64,000 bases of DNA from Marinobacter sp. F3R11 (GTDB lineage: Bacteria > Pseudomonadota > Gammaproteobacteria > Pseudomonadales > Oleiphilaceae): contig NZ_QOCH01000015.1 of the NCBI RefSeq assembly GCF_003318275.1, positions 1,251,926 through 1,315,925 on the forward strand, given 5' to 3'. Under the pieces are notes generated by a model. The model saw only the letters and a program-made list of their open reading frames with translations, was not told the origin of the DNA and made no database searches. Below are positions 9,224 to 17,219 of the stretch, one piece after another (positions within the stretch are counted from its first letter, which is position 1; the number at the start of each line of letters is the position of its first letter). A program made the translations under genes and the position numbers.

Positions 9224-9844
9224 TCAGCCCTTGAACCCTTTACCAACCACATAGACTTCCCGGGAGCGGGCGCGGGAAGAATCCGGCTTACGCACCACTA
9301 CCTTGTCGAACACCGCCCTGACGGCTTTCAGGTAGTCATCGTAGCCTTCACCCTGAAACACCTTGGCCACAAAGCTGCCCCTGGGTTTGAGCACCTGGCA
9401 AGCCATATCCAGCGCCAGCTCTATCAGATACATGGAGGATGCCTGGTCAGCCACTGTTACCCCGCTGATATTCGGCGCCATATCTGAAATGACCACATCC
9501 ACAGGGCTATCCCCGAGCGTGGCCATGATCTCTTCGAATACCGTGTTCTCAGTAAAATCTCCCTGAATAAACTCCACTCCGGCAATCGCAGCCATAGGCA
9601 GTATGTCGGAGGCCACCACCCGGCCCTTGTGGCCGACCAGTTTAACCGCCACTTGCGACCAGCCACCTGGCGCAGAGCCAAGGTCCATCACCACCATATT
9701 GGGAGCAATCAGCCGGTCCTTCTTGTTGATTTCAAGAAGCTTGTAGCTGGCCCGCGAGCGATAGCCGTCTACCTGCGCCTGTTTTACGAAGGGATCATTC
9801 ACGTGCTCTTCAAGCCAGCGGTTACTGCTTTTGGATCGGGCCAT
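9224..9844 (-). CDS. rlmE: 23S rRNA 2'-O-methyltransferase RlmE (FtsJ/RrmJ)
   Basis: 206 aa, the standard length. SAM-binding motif [15 protein letters not shown] is followed by [11 protein letters not shown] and the late [12 protein letters not shown] and [12 protein letters not shown] segments that carry the K-D-K-E catalytic tetrad. It methylates U2552 of 23S rRNA during large-subunit assembly. In many gammaproteobacteria rlmE is followed by ftsH; here it is not, and the downstream gene on this strand is EncFtn 165 bp away. It is divergent from the FAD-dependent dehydrogenase gene. Confidence 0.95.
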   Translation of the reverse strand: MARSKSSNRWLEEHVNDPFVKQAQVDGYRSRASYKLLEINKKDRLIAPNMVVMDLGSAPGGWSQVAVKLVGHKGRVVASDILPMAAIAGVEFIQGDFTENTVFEEIMATLGDSPVDVVISDMAPNISGVTVADQASSMYLIELALDMACQVLKPRGSFVAKVFQGEGYDDYLKAVRAVFDKVVVRKPDSSRARSREVYVVGKGFKG

Positions 9845-10015
9845 AGGGACTCATCAAAAGGGGAAAGCGGACGGGTTATTCTACGTGCCCAGCCCGCCTG
9901 CGGCAAAATCCTGACAACCGGGCCGGGCGCACGTACAATTGCCGCAACATTTTCCAACTCTTATAGAACCGGCAAGTAACCCGTCATCGACGGGAAAGGC
10001 CGGGCAGGACGTACT

Positions 10016-11653
10016 ATGATCCGCCTTACTGAACTGGCGCTGCCACTGGACCACCCCGAAAGCGCACTGCGGGCCGCAATTGTTGAGCGACTGGGCATTG
10101 ACGACTCAGACCTGGCTGACTTCACTGTGTTCAAACGCAGCTACGACGCCCGCAAAAAGAACACCGAGATCAAATTCGTTTACATCATTGATCTGAATGT
10201 TCGGGATGAAGAGGCTGTTCTGGCCCGTTTTGAAAAAGACCAGCACGTTCGGCTTGCACCGGATACCACTTACTATCCTGTCGCCCGGGCACCCGCAGAT
10301 CTCACCGAGCGCCCGATTGTAATCGGATTCGGCCCCTGTGGGCTCTTTGCTGCTCTGATCCTTGCCCAGATGGGGTTCCGTCCGATCGTACTGGAACGCG
10401 GCAAGAACGTGCGCAGCCGTACCAAAGATACCTGGGCGCTGTGGCGGAAAAAGCAACTGTCGCCGGAATCCAACGTTCAGTTTGGTGAAGGCGGTGCAGG
10501 CCTGTTCTCGGACGGCAAGCTCTATAGCCAGATCAAGGACCCGAAATTTTTCGGTCGCAAGGTAATGCACGAGTTTATCCGGGCCGGTGCACCGGAAGAG
10601 ATCCTGTACGTCAGCAAACCCCACATAGGAACCTTCCGGCTGACGGGTGTGGTGTCCACCATGCGCGAGGAAATTATCCGCCTGGGGGGCGAGATCCGCT
10701 TTGAAAGCAAGGTCACAGACCTGCTTATCGAAAACGGACGCATCGAAGGCGTGGAACTGGACACCGGAGAACGCCTGCATAGCCGGTACGTCATTCTGTC
10801 TGTCGGTCACAGTGCGCGTGATGTCTTCCGTATGCTCCAGCGCAACGGCGTGTTTATTGAAGCCAAGCCCTTCGCCATCGGCTTTCGTATAGAGCACCCG
10901 CAATCGCTCATCGACAACGCTCGTTTAGGCAAATACGCCGGTCATCCTGCGTTGGGAGCCGCAGACTATAAACTGGTGTACCACGCCAGCAACGGGCGCG
11001 CAGTTTACAGTTTTTGCATGTGCCCCGGGGGAACCGTAGTCGCTGCAACCTCGGAACCCGGCCGGGTCGTCACCAATGGCATGAGCCAGTATTCCCGCAA
11101 TGAGCGCAACGCCAATGCCGGCATTGTGGTGGCTATTCATCCGGAAGAAGACTTTCCCGGAGGCCCTCTGGCTGGTGTGGATCTGCAGGAAGCTCTGGAA
11201 TCAAAAGCCTATGCGCTTGGCGGCAGTGATTATTGCGCGCCCGCACAACTGGTGGGGGATTTCATCAAGCGCAAACCCTCCAGCAAACTGGGCGAAGTCG
11301 AGCCTTCCTACAAGCCTGGTATCAAACTGGGCGATCTCGCGCCCTCCCTGCCCTCATACGCCATTGAAGCCATCCGTGAGGCCCTGCCTGCTTTCGGCAA
11401 GCAGATACGTGGCTTCGACCGGAAAGACGCCATTCTGACCGGTATTGAAACCCGCACCTCCTCGCCGGTGCGCATCACCCGGGATCGCACAACCCTGCAA
11501 AGCCTGAATACACGAGGGCTGTATCCGGCAGGCGAAGGAGCCGGCTATGCTGGTGGTATCCTCTCGGCCGGCGTAGACGGCATCAAGGTTGCCGAGGCCC
11601 TGGCCCTGGCCATGCTGGAAGATCGTAAAACCAACGGCGGAACGCCATCGTGA
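10016..11653 (+). CDS. NAD(P)/FAD-dependent oxidoreductase (COG2509 type)
   Basis: 545 aa. Residues 1-90 form the small N-terminal domain typical of this group (VFKRSYDARKKNTEIKFVYII). A FAD-binding GFGPCGLFAA motif follows near residue 105, then VLERG, the signature NVQFGEGGAGLFSDGKL and a C-terminal FAD contact YPAGEGAGYAGGI. The fold matches flavoprotein dehydrogenases related to the HI0933/GidA lineage; the reaction is not established. Its stop overlaps the GTG start of the TrmH-type gene by 4 bp, so the two are translationally coupled. Confidence 0.88.
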   Translation: MIRLTELALPLDHPESALRAAIVERLGIDDSDLADFTVFKRSYDARKKNTEIKFVYIIDLNVRDEEAVLARFEKDQHVRLAPDTTYYPVARAPADLTERPIVIGFGPCGLFAALILAQMGFRPIVLERGKNVRSRTKDTWALWRKKQLSPESNVQFGEGGAGLFSDGKLYSQIKDPKFFGRKVMHEFIRAGAPEEILYVSKPHIGTFRLTGVVSTMREEIIRLGGEIRFESKVTDLLIENGRIEGVELDTGERLHSRYVILSVGHSARDVFRMLQRNGVFIEAKPFAIGFRIEHPQSLIDNARLGKYAGHPALGAADYKLVYHASNGRAVYSFCMCPGGTVVAATSEPGRVVTNGMSQYSRNERNANAGIVVAIHPEEDFPGGPLAGVDLQEALESKAYALGGSDYCAPAQLVGDFIKRKPSSKLGEVEPSYKPGIKLGDLAPSLPSYAIEAIREALPAFGKQIRGFDRKDAILTGIETRTSSPVRITRDRTTLQSLNTRGLYPAGEGAGYAGGILSAGVDGIKVAEALALAMLEDRKTNGGTPS

Positions 11654-12384
11654 AGCTGGACGACATAAAAAAACTACACCAGAAAAAATACCGGCAGGCA
11701 CTGGGCCACTATCTGGTAGAAGGCGAACATCTGGTGCTCGAGTTGCAGAAGGCAGCAGCCCGCCAGCCCGCGCTATTCGCTTCAGAACTATACGTTACCG
11801 GTGCTTATGAACATTGGCAAAGCCCGTTCAGAACTCACCAGGTCAACGACCGGCAGATGGCCCAGCTCGCTGACACCCGGACGCCCCAGGGGATTCTGGC
11901 TGTAGTACCCATGCCGGGCAACGACCTTGAGCCAGTGCAGGAACCGGGCGAAAAAGCCATCTATCTGCATGAAGTTCAGGACCCCGGGAATCTCGGAACG
12001 ATTTTACGCACTCTGGCCTGGTTTGGTGGTTTTCGCTGCCTGCTGAGCCCCGGCAGCGTCGACCCTTACAACCCTAAAGTTGTGCGTGCCAGTATGGGTG
12101 CTATCTTCCATGTCCCGCTGGAAACCGAGGTATCCCTGGGCAGCCTGACCCACAGGTACAAATCCATTGCCTGCCTCGATCTGCAAGGTGAGAAACTGAC
12201 AACAAAGTCTTTCGGCATGCATGACTGTTACCTGTTTGGTAACGAAGCCCGGGGCGTTCCCCGCGAAGCGCTGGTCCAACTGGCGGCGACGCCTTACACC
12301 ATTCCGGGCAAGGGCGAAATTGAATCCCTTAATCTGGCCTCGGCAGTCAATATGTGTGCCTATGAACTGGTGCGCAACGCCTGA
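11650..12384 (+). CDS. TrmH/SpoU family RNA 2'-O-methyltransferase
   Basis: 244 aa, starting with GTG inside a GTGA overlap with the preceding stop. An N-terminal L30e-like RNA-binding domain (KKLHQKKYRQALGHYLVEGE) leads to the SpoU catalytic knot: motif 1 EVQDPGNLGTILRT, motif 2 LFGNEARGVPREAL, motif 3 GEIESLNLASAVNMCAYE. The family methylates ribose in rRNA or tRNA using a deep trefoil knot for SAM. It resembles the RlmB/TsnR group rather than TrmL, but the exact target base cannot be read from sequence. Confidence 0.9.
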   Translation: MKLDDIKKLHQKKYRQALGHYLVEGEHLVLELQKAAARQPALFASELYVTGAYEHWQSPFRTHQVNDRQMAQLADTRTPQGILAVVPMPGNDLEPVQEPGEKAIYLHEVQDPGNLGTILRTLAWFGGFRCLLSPGSVDPYNPKVVRASMGAIFHVPLETEVSLGSLTHRYKSIACLDLQGEKLTTKSFGMHDCYLFGNEARGVPREALVQLAATPYTIPGKGEIESLNLASAVNMCAYELVRNA

Positions 12385-12515
12385 CATCCCGCCGCAGGCT
12401 TCTTTCAGACACACAGGGTGATGTATTTCGACACTCATGGTGGTGGTTATCGTCATTGCCTGCAACCAGCTAAGCAGACATGATCAACGGCCGGCCCCTG
12501 AATGGACAAACAACA

Positions 12516-13184
12516 ATGGAAGCATACCTCCAGCCCACTGAGTTTTTTGATTACAATCAGCCCGAGCTGAAAGCCTGGATTGCAGCCCGGCTTGAAGGTG
12601 TTCCAGAGGAACCGGTAGAACAGGCGAAAGCCCTGTATCTCGCAACCCGGGACAGTGTGAGCTACAACCCCTATGTATTCCGTGCAGAGCCCGAAACCTT
12701 CAGTGCAAGCTACGCCCTCAGCGCCGGCGAAAGCTACTGCATTCCCAAGGCGGTATTGCTCGGCGCCGCAGCACGGTCCATCGGCATACCCAGCCGTCTG
12801 GGCCTTGCAGATGTGCGCAACCATCTCTCAAGCCCGAAACTGATTGAATGGCTGCGCTCGGATATTTTCCGCATGCACGGCTATATCGAACTCTACCTCA
12901 ATGGTCGCTGGGTCAAGGCCACGCCGGCTTTCAACAGGCAGCTATGCGAATTGATGGGCGTAGAACCTCTGGAATTTGACGGTGTGAGTGATTCAGTTTT
13001 CCAGGAGTATACAAAAGCCGGTCAGGCTCACATGGAATACATCAACGATCATGGGGTATTCGACGACCTGCCCCACGACTTCATTTTGTCCGGAGTTCGG
13101 AACGCCTACCCTCACCTTTTCCCGGAATCAGGTGCAGAACTCACGCCGGGCCCAAGCAGCAGCCTGGAAGCAGATATCGCGTAA
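12516..13184 (+). CDS. Transglutaminase-like domain protein
   Basis: 222 aa from the ATG at 12516. The frame opens earlier at 12480, but homologous-looking sequence begins with MEAYLQPTEFFDY. The core contains the catalytic-cysteine segment AGESYCIPKAVLLGAAARSIGIPSRLGLADVRNH and the histidine segment MHGYIELYLNGRW, the cysteine-protease-like transglutaminase fold. Bacterial members are usually peptidases or amidases rather than crosslinkers. Its last 73 bp overlap the 3' end of the convergent binding-protein gene, so one of the two C-termini may have been extended by loss of an original stop. Confidence 0.82.
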   Translation: MEAYLQPTEFFDYNQPELKAWIAARLEGVPEEPVEQAKALYLATRDSVSYNPYVFRAEPETFSASYALSAGESYCIPKAVLLGAAARSIGIPSRLGLADVRNHLSSPKLIEWLRSDIFRMHGYIELYLNGRWVKATPAFNRQLCELMGVEPLEFDGVSDSVFQEYTKAGQAHMEYINDHGVFDDLPHDFILSGVRNAYPHLFPESGAELTPGPSSSLEADIA

Positions 13185-14326
13185 GCTTCAATGAGCGCCT
13201 TGGTGAATTCGTTTATCAGTTCATCGGCGCTTGGCTGACTTTCTGGCTTACCGGAGCCAGGCGCACGACTGAAACGGCTGAAATCAACGTTTCTCCACTG
13301 TTCACGACCCATGATCTTCTCAACGATATCAACGTTGTTTATGTTAGCAGGCTTGAGCTTGTAACTTAGCACCGGTGACGACCTGCCATCCAAGAAATCG
13401 GCGCCGAAGTGATAGTCGTGCAGTAGCAGGAGGGTTAGCCCGCCGCCCATAAAATGGCGACCAAAACTAACCGCAAGATCACCACTACGAATCGCGTCAA
13501 GGGCCTCGGCTTCCCAATCAAAACCGCCAATCACGACATCCCTTCCAGGCTTCCTTCCCGACTGCCTTGCTGCTTTAACAGCGCCCAGAGCCATACCGTC
13601 ACTGGCACTCCAGATTGCTGTGGCCTGTGGATGACGCTTTAGCAATACCAGAGTCTTTACTGCTGCCAGTTGGCGGTCCCACTCTGCATCTACCAGTTGC
13701 AAAAGCTTGCTTCGATCGGCATCAACTGTGTTCATAAGCCCCTGCTGCCGGTCTTTGGCAGCGGATGAATCAAGGGTTCCGGAGAGTGCAATCAGGGGGA
13801 CCGGCTGCCCCGGCTCGATCAGGCCGAGGCGGAGGGACTGCTGTTCAAGAAGGATCGCCAAATCGCTACCTGCACCTGAGTCGTCAGACATGACGTGCCC
13901 AATCCAGTTCGGCAGTGTTTCTCTCGGCAACCCGACGGAAGCCCTGGTGGACGCCGGAATGCCAGTATTAAACGTGAAAACCTTAACACCCATCTCATTG
14001 GCGTACCTGAGCATTCGGGTGGTGACCTGCTCCTTACACATGAACACAAGGTAGTCCGGCTTATGTTCCCGGCTAAGCACATCATCAGCCGTTTGGAGGT
14101 AACTGTAACGGTGAGCATTGCGGTCCAGCAGCACTTCAAGGTCCAGATGCAGATCCGCAGCCACTTCTGTCATGAACCCGGAAACCATGTGCCAAAAAGG
14201 GGAGTCATCAGGCGATAAAAAGACTACTTCAGGGCGAGAACTAAGCGGAACCGCTGCTCCCAGGCCAGAAAAAGCCATTGACAGGTACAGTAAACAAATC
14301 AGTTTCAGTATCGGGCGATCAAACAC
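13112..14326 (-). CDS. Periplasmic sugar-type substrate-binding protein (orphan)
   Basis: 404 aa. An N-terminal signal sequence (LKLICLLYLSMAFSGLGAA) precedes a type I periplasmic-binding fold: VVFLSPDDSPFWHMVSGFM, the hinge GVKVFTFNTG and AIWSASDGMALGAVKAAR. This is the ribose/autoinducer-binding (Peripla_BP_4) group. No permease or ATPase lies beside it, so it may feed a receptor such as a chemotaxis or sensor protein instead of a transporter. The C-terminal tail after about residue 365 looks disordered and overlaps the transglutaminase gene. Family sure, role unknown. Confidence 0.8.
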   Translation of the reverse strand: MFDRPILKLICLLYLSMAFSGLGAAVPLSSRPEVVFLSPDDSPFWHMVSGFMTEVAADLHLDLEVLLDRNAHRYSYLQTADDVLSREHKPDYLVFMCKEQVTTRMLRYANEMGVKVFTFNTGIPASTRASVGLPRETLPNWIGHVMSDDSGAGSDLAILLEQQSLRLGLIEPGQPVPLIALSGTLDSSAAKDRQQGLMNTVDADRSKLLQLVDAEWDRQLAAVKTLVLLKRHPQATAIWSASDGMALGAVKAARQSGRKPGRDVVIGGFDWEAEALDAIRSGDLAVSFGRHFMGGGLTLLLLHDYHFGADFLDGRSSPVLSYKLKPANINNVDIVEKIMGREQWRNVDFSRFSRAPGSGKPESQPSADELINEFTKALIEAYAISASRLLLGPGVSSAPDSGKR

Positions 14327-14473
14327 ACAAAACCCCCACTTCTGAAATGTCCGTATTGTTATTGTATTGATGTCATCACGCTACCGAGCATCAGTAGTAG
14401 ACGCAAGCAGGAATTCAAATGAATACCCCAGCTCACCGGCTGCACCTCCAAGCAGCACTTCCTGCAAACAAAA

Positions 14474-14499
14474 AAGGCACCGGCTTACGCCAGTGCCTT
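14474..14499. terminator. Hairpin terminator in the PBP-ahpF gap
   Basis: AAGGCAC and GTGCCTT, extended by GG/CC pairs, flank a short loop. A run of A precedes it, so on the minus strand it ends in T residues. It lies after ahpF and before the binding-protein gene. Confidence 0.65.
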
Positions 14500-14520
14500 G
14501 CTCTCTCATCAGTTATTGCC

Positions 14521-14550
14521 CGGCACTCAAATCAGAGATTGTGAGTGCCG
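14521..14550 (-). terminator. Hairpin just after ahpF
   Basis: CGGCACTCA and TGAGTGCCG form a 9-bp stem about 11 bp past the ahpF stop. The T tract is weak; the next hairpin about 20 bp on has a better one. Confidence 0.5.
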
Positions 14551-14560
14551 GCTCTTCGCT

Positions 14561-16126
14561 TTATTTCGCAGAATTACGGATCAGGAAATCGAAGGCACTC
14601 AATGCAGCCTTGGCGCCTTCACCCATGGAAATCACTATCTGCTTGTAGGGCACAGTCGTAGCGTCACCTGCCGCAAACACACCGGGAATAGATGTCTCGT
14701 TACGGTCGTTAATAACGATCTCTCCATGCTGGCTCAGTTCAATATCACCTTTCAGCCACTCAGTGTTAGGCACCAGACCAATCTGCACAAATACACCCTG
14801 GAGCGCTACATGATGGCTTTCGCCTGTATTGCGATCCGTGTAGGTCAGACCACTGACCTTGCCATTTTCGCCAACCACTTCAGTGGTCTGGCCGGAGGTG
14901 ATAATGTCCACATTGTTCAGACTCCGAAGCTTTTTCTGCAGCACCTCGTCAGCCCGCATTTCAGCACCAAACTCAATCAGCGTGACGTGGCCAACAATAC
15001 CCGCAAGGTCAATGGCTGCTTCTACGCCAGAGTTACCGCCACCAACCACCGCAACATGCTTGCCTTTGAACAACGGACCGTCACAGTGCGGGCAGTAAGC
15101 GACACCTTTATTGCGGTATTCCGCTTCGCCCGGCACACCCAGAGGGCGCCAGCGAGCGCCGGTAGCCAGCACAAGGGTACGGGCTTTGAGCGATGCTCCG
15201 TTTGCCAGGCGGATTTCATGGGGCATGCCGCGCTCGGCAGCCGGGATAAGCTTTTCCACGTGCTGCATATTCATGATATCCACGTCATATTCTTTGACGT
15301 GCTGCTCCATCGCCGCTACCAGTTTCGGGCCTTCGGTATAGGGCACAGAAATCAGGTTCTCAATACCCATGGTGTCCGCTACCTGGCCACCAAAACGATC
15401 GGCTGCAATACCAGTGGAAATACCTTTACGAGCCGCATAAATTGCCGCCGCTGAACCAGCCGGGCCGCCACCAACCACCAACACTTCAAAGGTGTCTTTC
15501 TGGTTGATCTTCTCGGCTTCTTTTTCGTCAGATTTGGTGTCCAGTCTGGCAACAATCTCTTCAAGTGTCATACGGCCCTGGCCCCAAGGCTCACCGTTAA
15601 GGTAAACACTCGGCACCGCCATCACCTCACGCTTTTCCACTTCGTCCTGGAACAAGGCGCCATCAATTGCGGTGTGCCGGACGCCAGGGTTAAGAACACT
15701 CATCAGGTTCAGGGCCTGAACAACGTCCGGACAATTCTGGCACGACAGAGAAAAGTAGGTTTCAAACTCATAGTCGCCGTCCAGTTGCTGAATCTGCTCA
15801 ATAACCTCCTGCGACGCCTTTGAGGGGTGTCCGCCCACCTGTAGCAGAGCCAAAACCAGTGAAGTAAACTCATGCCCCATAGGGATGCCGGCAAAGCGAA
15901 CACCTGTGTCGCTGCCAATGCGGTTTATCGCAAAGGATGGCCGACGTACATCATTCGACTCCTCGGTGCGCAAACTGATTTTGCTGGACATGGGTTCGAT
16001 TTCTTCCAGAAGCTGCTTTAACTCCTGGGACTTATCACTATCGTCATAGGCAGCTACAAGCTCAATCGGCTGCTGCAGTTTTTCCATGTACGCTTTCAGT
16101 TGCTGCTTGATATTGGCATCCAACAT
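14561..16126 (-). CDS. ahpF: Alkyl hydroperoxide reductase subunit F
   Basis: 521 aa, the usual AhpF length. The N-terminal twin thioredoxin-fold domain carries SCQNCPDVV (CxxC). The FAD domain has [19 protein letters not shown], the NADH domain [17 protein letters not shown], and the reactive disulfide is AYCPHCDGP. It passes electrons from NADH through FAD and two dithiols to AhpC. ahpC is in the window at 20182-20745 but about 4 kb away and not in an operon with it. Both genes have an ATAG-N7-CTAT half-site upstream, suggesting shared OxyR control. Confidence 0.96.
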   Translation of the reverse strand: MLDANIKQQLKAYMEKLQQPIELVAAYDDSDKSQELKQLLEEIEPMSSKISLRTEESNDVRRPSFAINRIGSDTGVRFAGIPMGHEFTSLVLALLQVGGHPSKASQEVIEQIQQLDGDYEFETYFSLSCQNCPDVVQALNLMSVLNPGVRHTAIDGALFQDEVEKREVMAVPSVYLNGEPWGQGRMTLEEIVARLDTKSDEKEAEKINQKDTFEVLVVGGGPAGSAAAIYAARKGISTGIAADRFGGQVADTMGIENLISVPYTEGPKLVAAMEQHVKEYDVDIMNMQHVEKLIPAAERGMPHEIRLANGASLKARTLVLATGARWRPLGVPGEAEYRNKGVAYCPHCDGPLFKGKHVAVVGGGNSGVEAAIDLAGIVGHVTLIEFGAEMRADEVLQKKLRSLNNVDIITSGQTTEVVGENGKVSGLTYTDRNTGESHHVALQGVFVQIGLVPNTEWLKGDIELSQHGEIVINDRNETSIPGVFAAGDATTVPYKQIVISMGEGAKAALSAFDFLIRNSAK

Positions 16127-16257
16127 GTAAGGATTCTCCTTATGGATTACTGGTCTGATCGTTTGAATATCGAATCCAGAATGATCTTTGATTTGAATAT
16201 GTTTAAACGATACGGCCTGGCAACAAAATCCTCAAATTAATTGATCAAACTCGTTTG

Positions 16258-16272
16258 ATAGGAGCCGGCTAT
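16258..16272. promoter_or_regulatory. Candidate OxyR half-site upstream of ahpF
   Basis: ATAG-N7-CTAT, half of the OxyR consensus, about 130 bp before the ahpF start. The second half-site is not conserved. Support comes from the same motif before ahpC. Confidence 0.45.
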
Positions 16273-16411
16273 CACAGGAAAGCCTGGAAGGTTCTTAAAA
16301 GGCGTCTGGTATGATGAAAGGACGAATGGCGCATACCCATACAGGCCAGACACCGGTACCATACCGAAGGACGTTGTCACGCCAACCCTTTGCACTCAGG
16401 ACAAGTACTAC

Positions 16412-17143
16412 ATGTTTCCAGACCGTTATCACTCAGTCCAGGACGGACGCATACATATTTCCGCATCCCAGGCCAGCCTGTTCGCCAAGGAAGTGGCCGG
16501 CGATTTCAATCCGATTCATGACCCTGATGCCCGCCGGTTCTGCGTTCCCGGTGACTTGCTTTTTGCAGTAGTGGTTGCGCGTTTCGGGCTTTCCCGGAAT
16601 ATGACATTCCAGTTCCGTTCGCTGCTGGGTGACGGCATACCTCTGGAGTTTCGGGAAAACGGTGACGAGACCATCGAAGTCTGCGATCAGAATGGCAAAG
16701 TCTATCTGGACGTCACGCGCAGTGGCGAAGTAACCCGGGACAGGCAGGTTATCGAAGAGTTCATTCGCTGCTACGTGGCAGCCTCCGGCAAGAATTTCCC
16801 TCACACCCTGAAGCCTCTGATGGAATCAAAGGGTGTGATGTTCAATCCGGATCGCCCCATGGTGATGTATGCGAGTATGAGCCTTACCCTGGACAGTCTG
16901 GATGCCGCCTCTCCGGAACTGGAACTGCATAACGCAGACCTGGAAGCGAATGGCAAGCGCGGCAATGTCACGCTTGATTACCGCCTGCTCTCCAACGGCA
17001 ACTCCGTGGGAGAAGTGACGAAACATCTGGTATTAGGCAGCCTTCGCCCTTATTGCCAGGATGCCATGGCAGAAGTGATAGAAGAGTTCTATCGCCTGAA
17101 GGCACGTGGATCCCGGTATGGTGTCGATACAGCCAACTCCTGA
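16412..17143 (+). CDS. DUF3581 family protein (hotdog-like)
   Basis: 243 aa. I recognise the DUF3581 layout. Near residue 30 the segment AGDFNPIHDPDARRFCVPGDLLF is like the substrate-binding stretch of MaoC-type hotdog hydratases (the DFNPIH motif), so an acyl-CoA or acyl-ACP related activity is possible but unproven. The rest contains repeated beta-rich segments such as MVMYASMSLTLDSL and GNVTLDYRLLSNG. It stands between ahpF (divergent) and the P-type ATPase (same strand, 76 bp downstream). Function unknown. Confidence 0.75.
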   Translation: MFPDRYHSVQDGRIHISASQASLFAKEVAGDFNPIHDPDARRFCVPGDLLFAVVVARFGLSRNMTFQFRSLLGDGIPLEFRENGDETIEVCDQNGKVYLDVTRSGEVTRDRQVIEEFIRCYVAASGKNFPHTLKPLMESKGVMFNPDRPMVMYASMSLTLDSLDAASPELELHNADLEANGKRGNVTLDYRLLSNGNSVGEVTKHLVLGSLRPYCQDAMAEVIEEFYRLKARGSRYGVDTANS

Positions 17144-17219
17144 TACAGATCGTCTTTTCGTACAAAATATACGGCTACAATGATCTTTCCGAACGTCGCA
17201 ATATCGAGGATGGAAAATC

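Noticed and set aside
10106..10903. Minus-strand frame of 265 aa
   Set aside because: Antisense to the FAD-dependent oxidoreductase, no ribosome site or family pattern.
14498..15454. Long plus-strand frame (318 aa)
   Set aside because: Lies wholly inside ahpF; composition (many H, F, R) and absence of any motif mark it as antisense.
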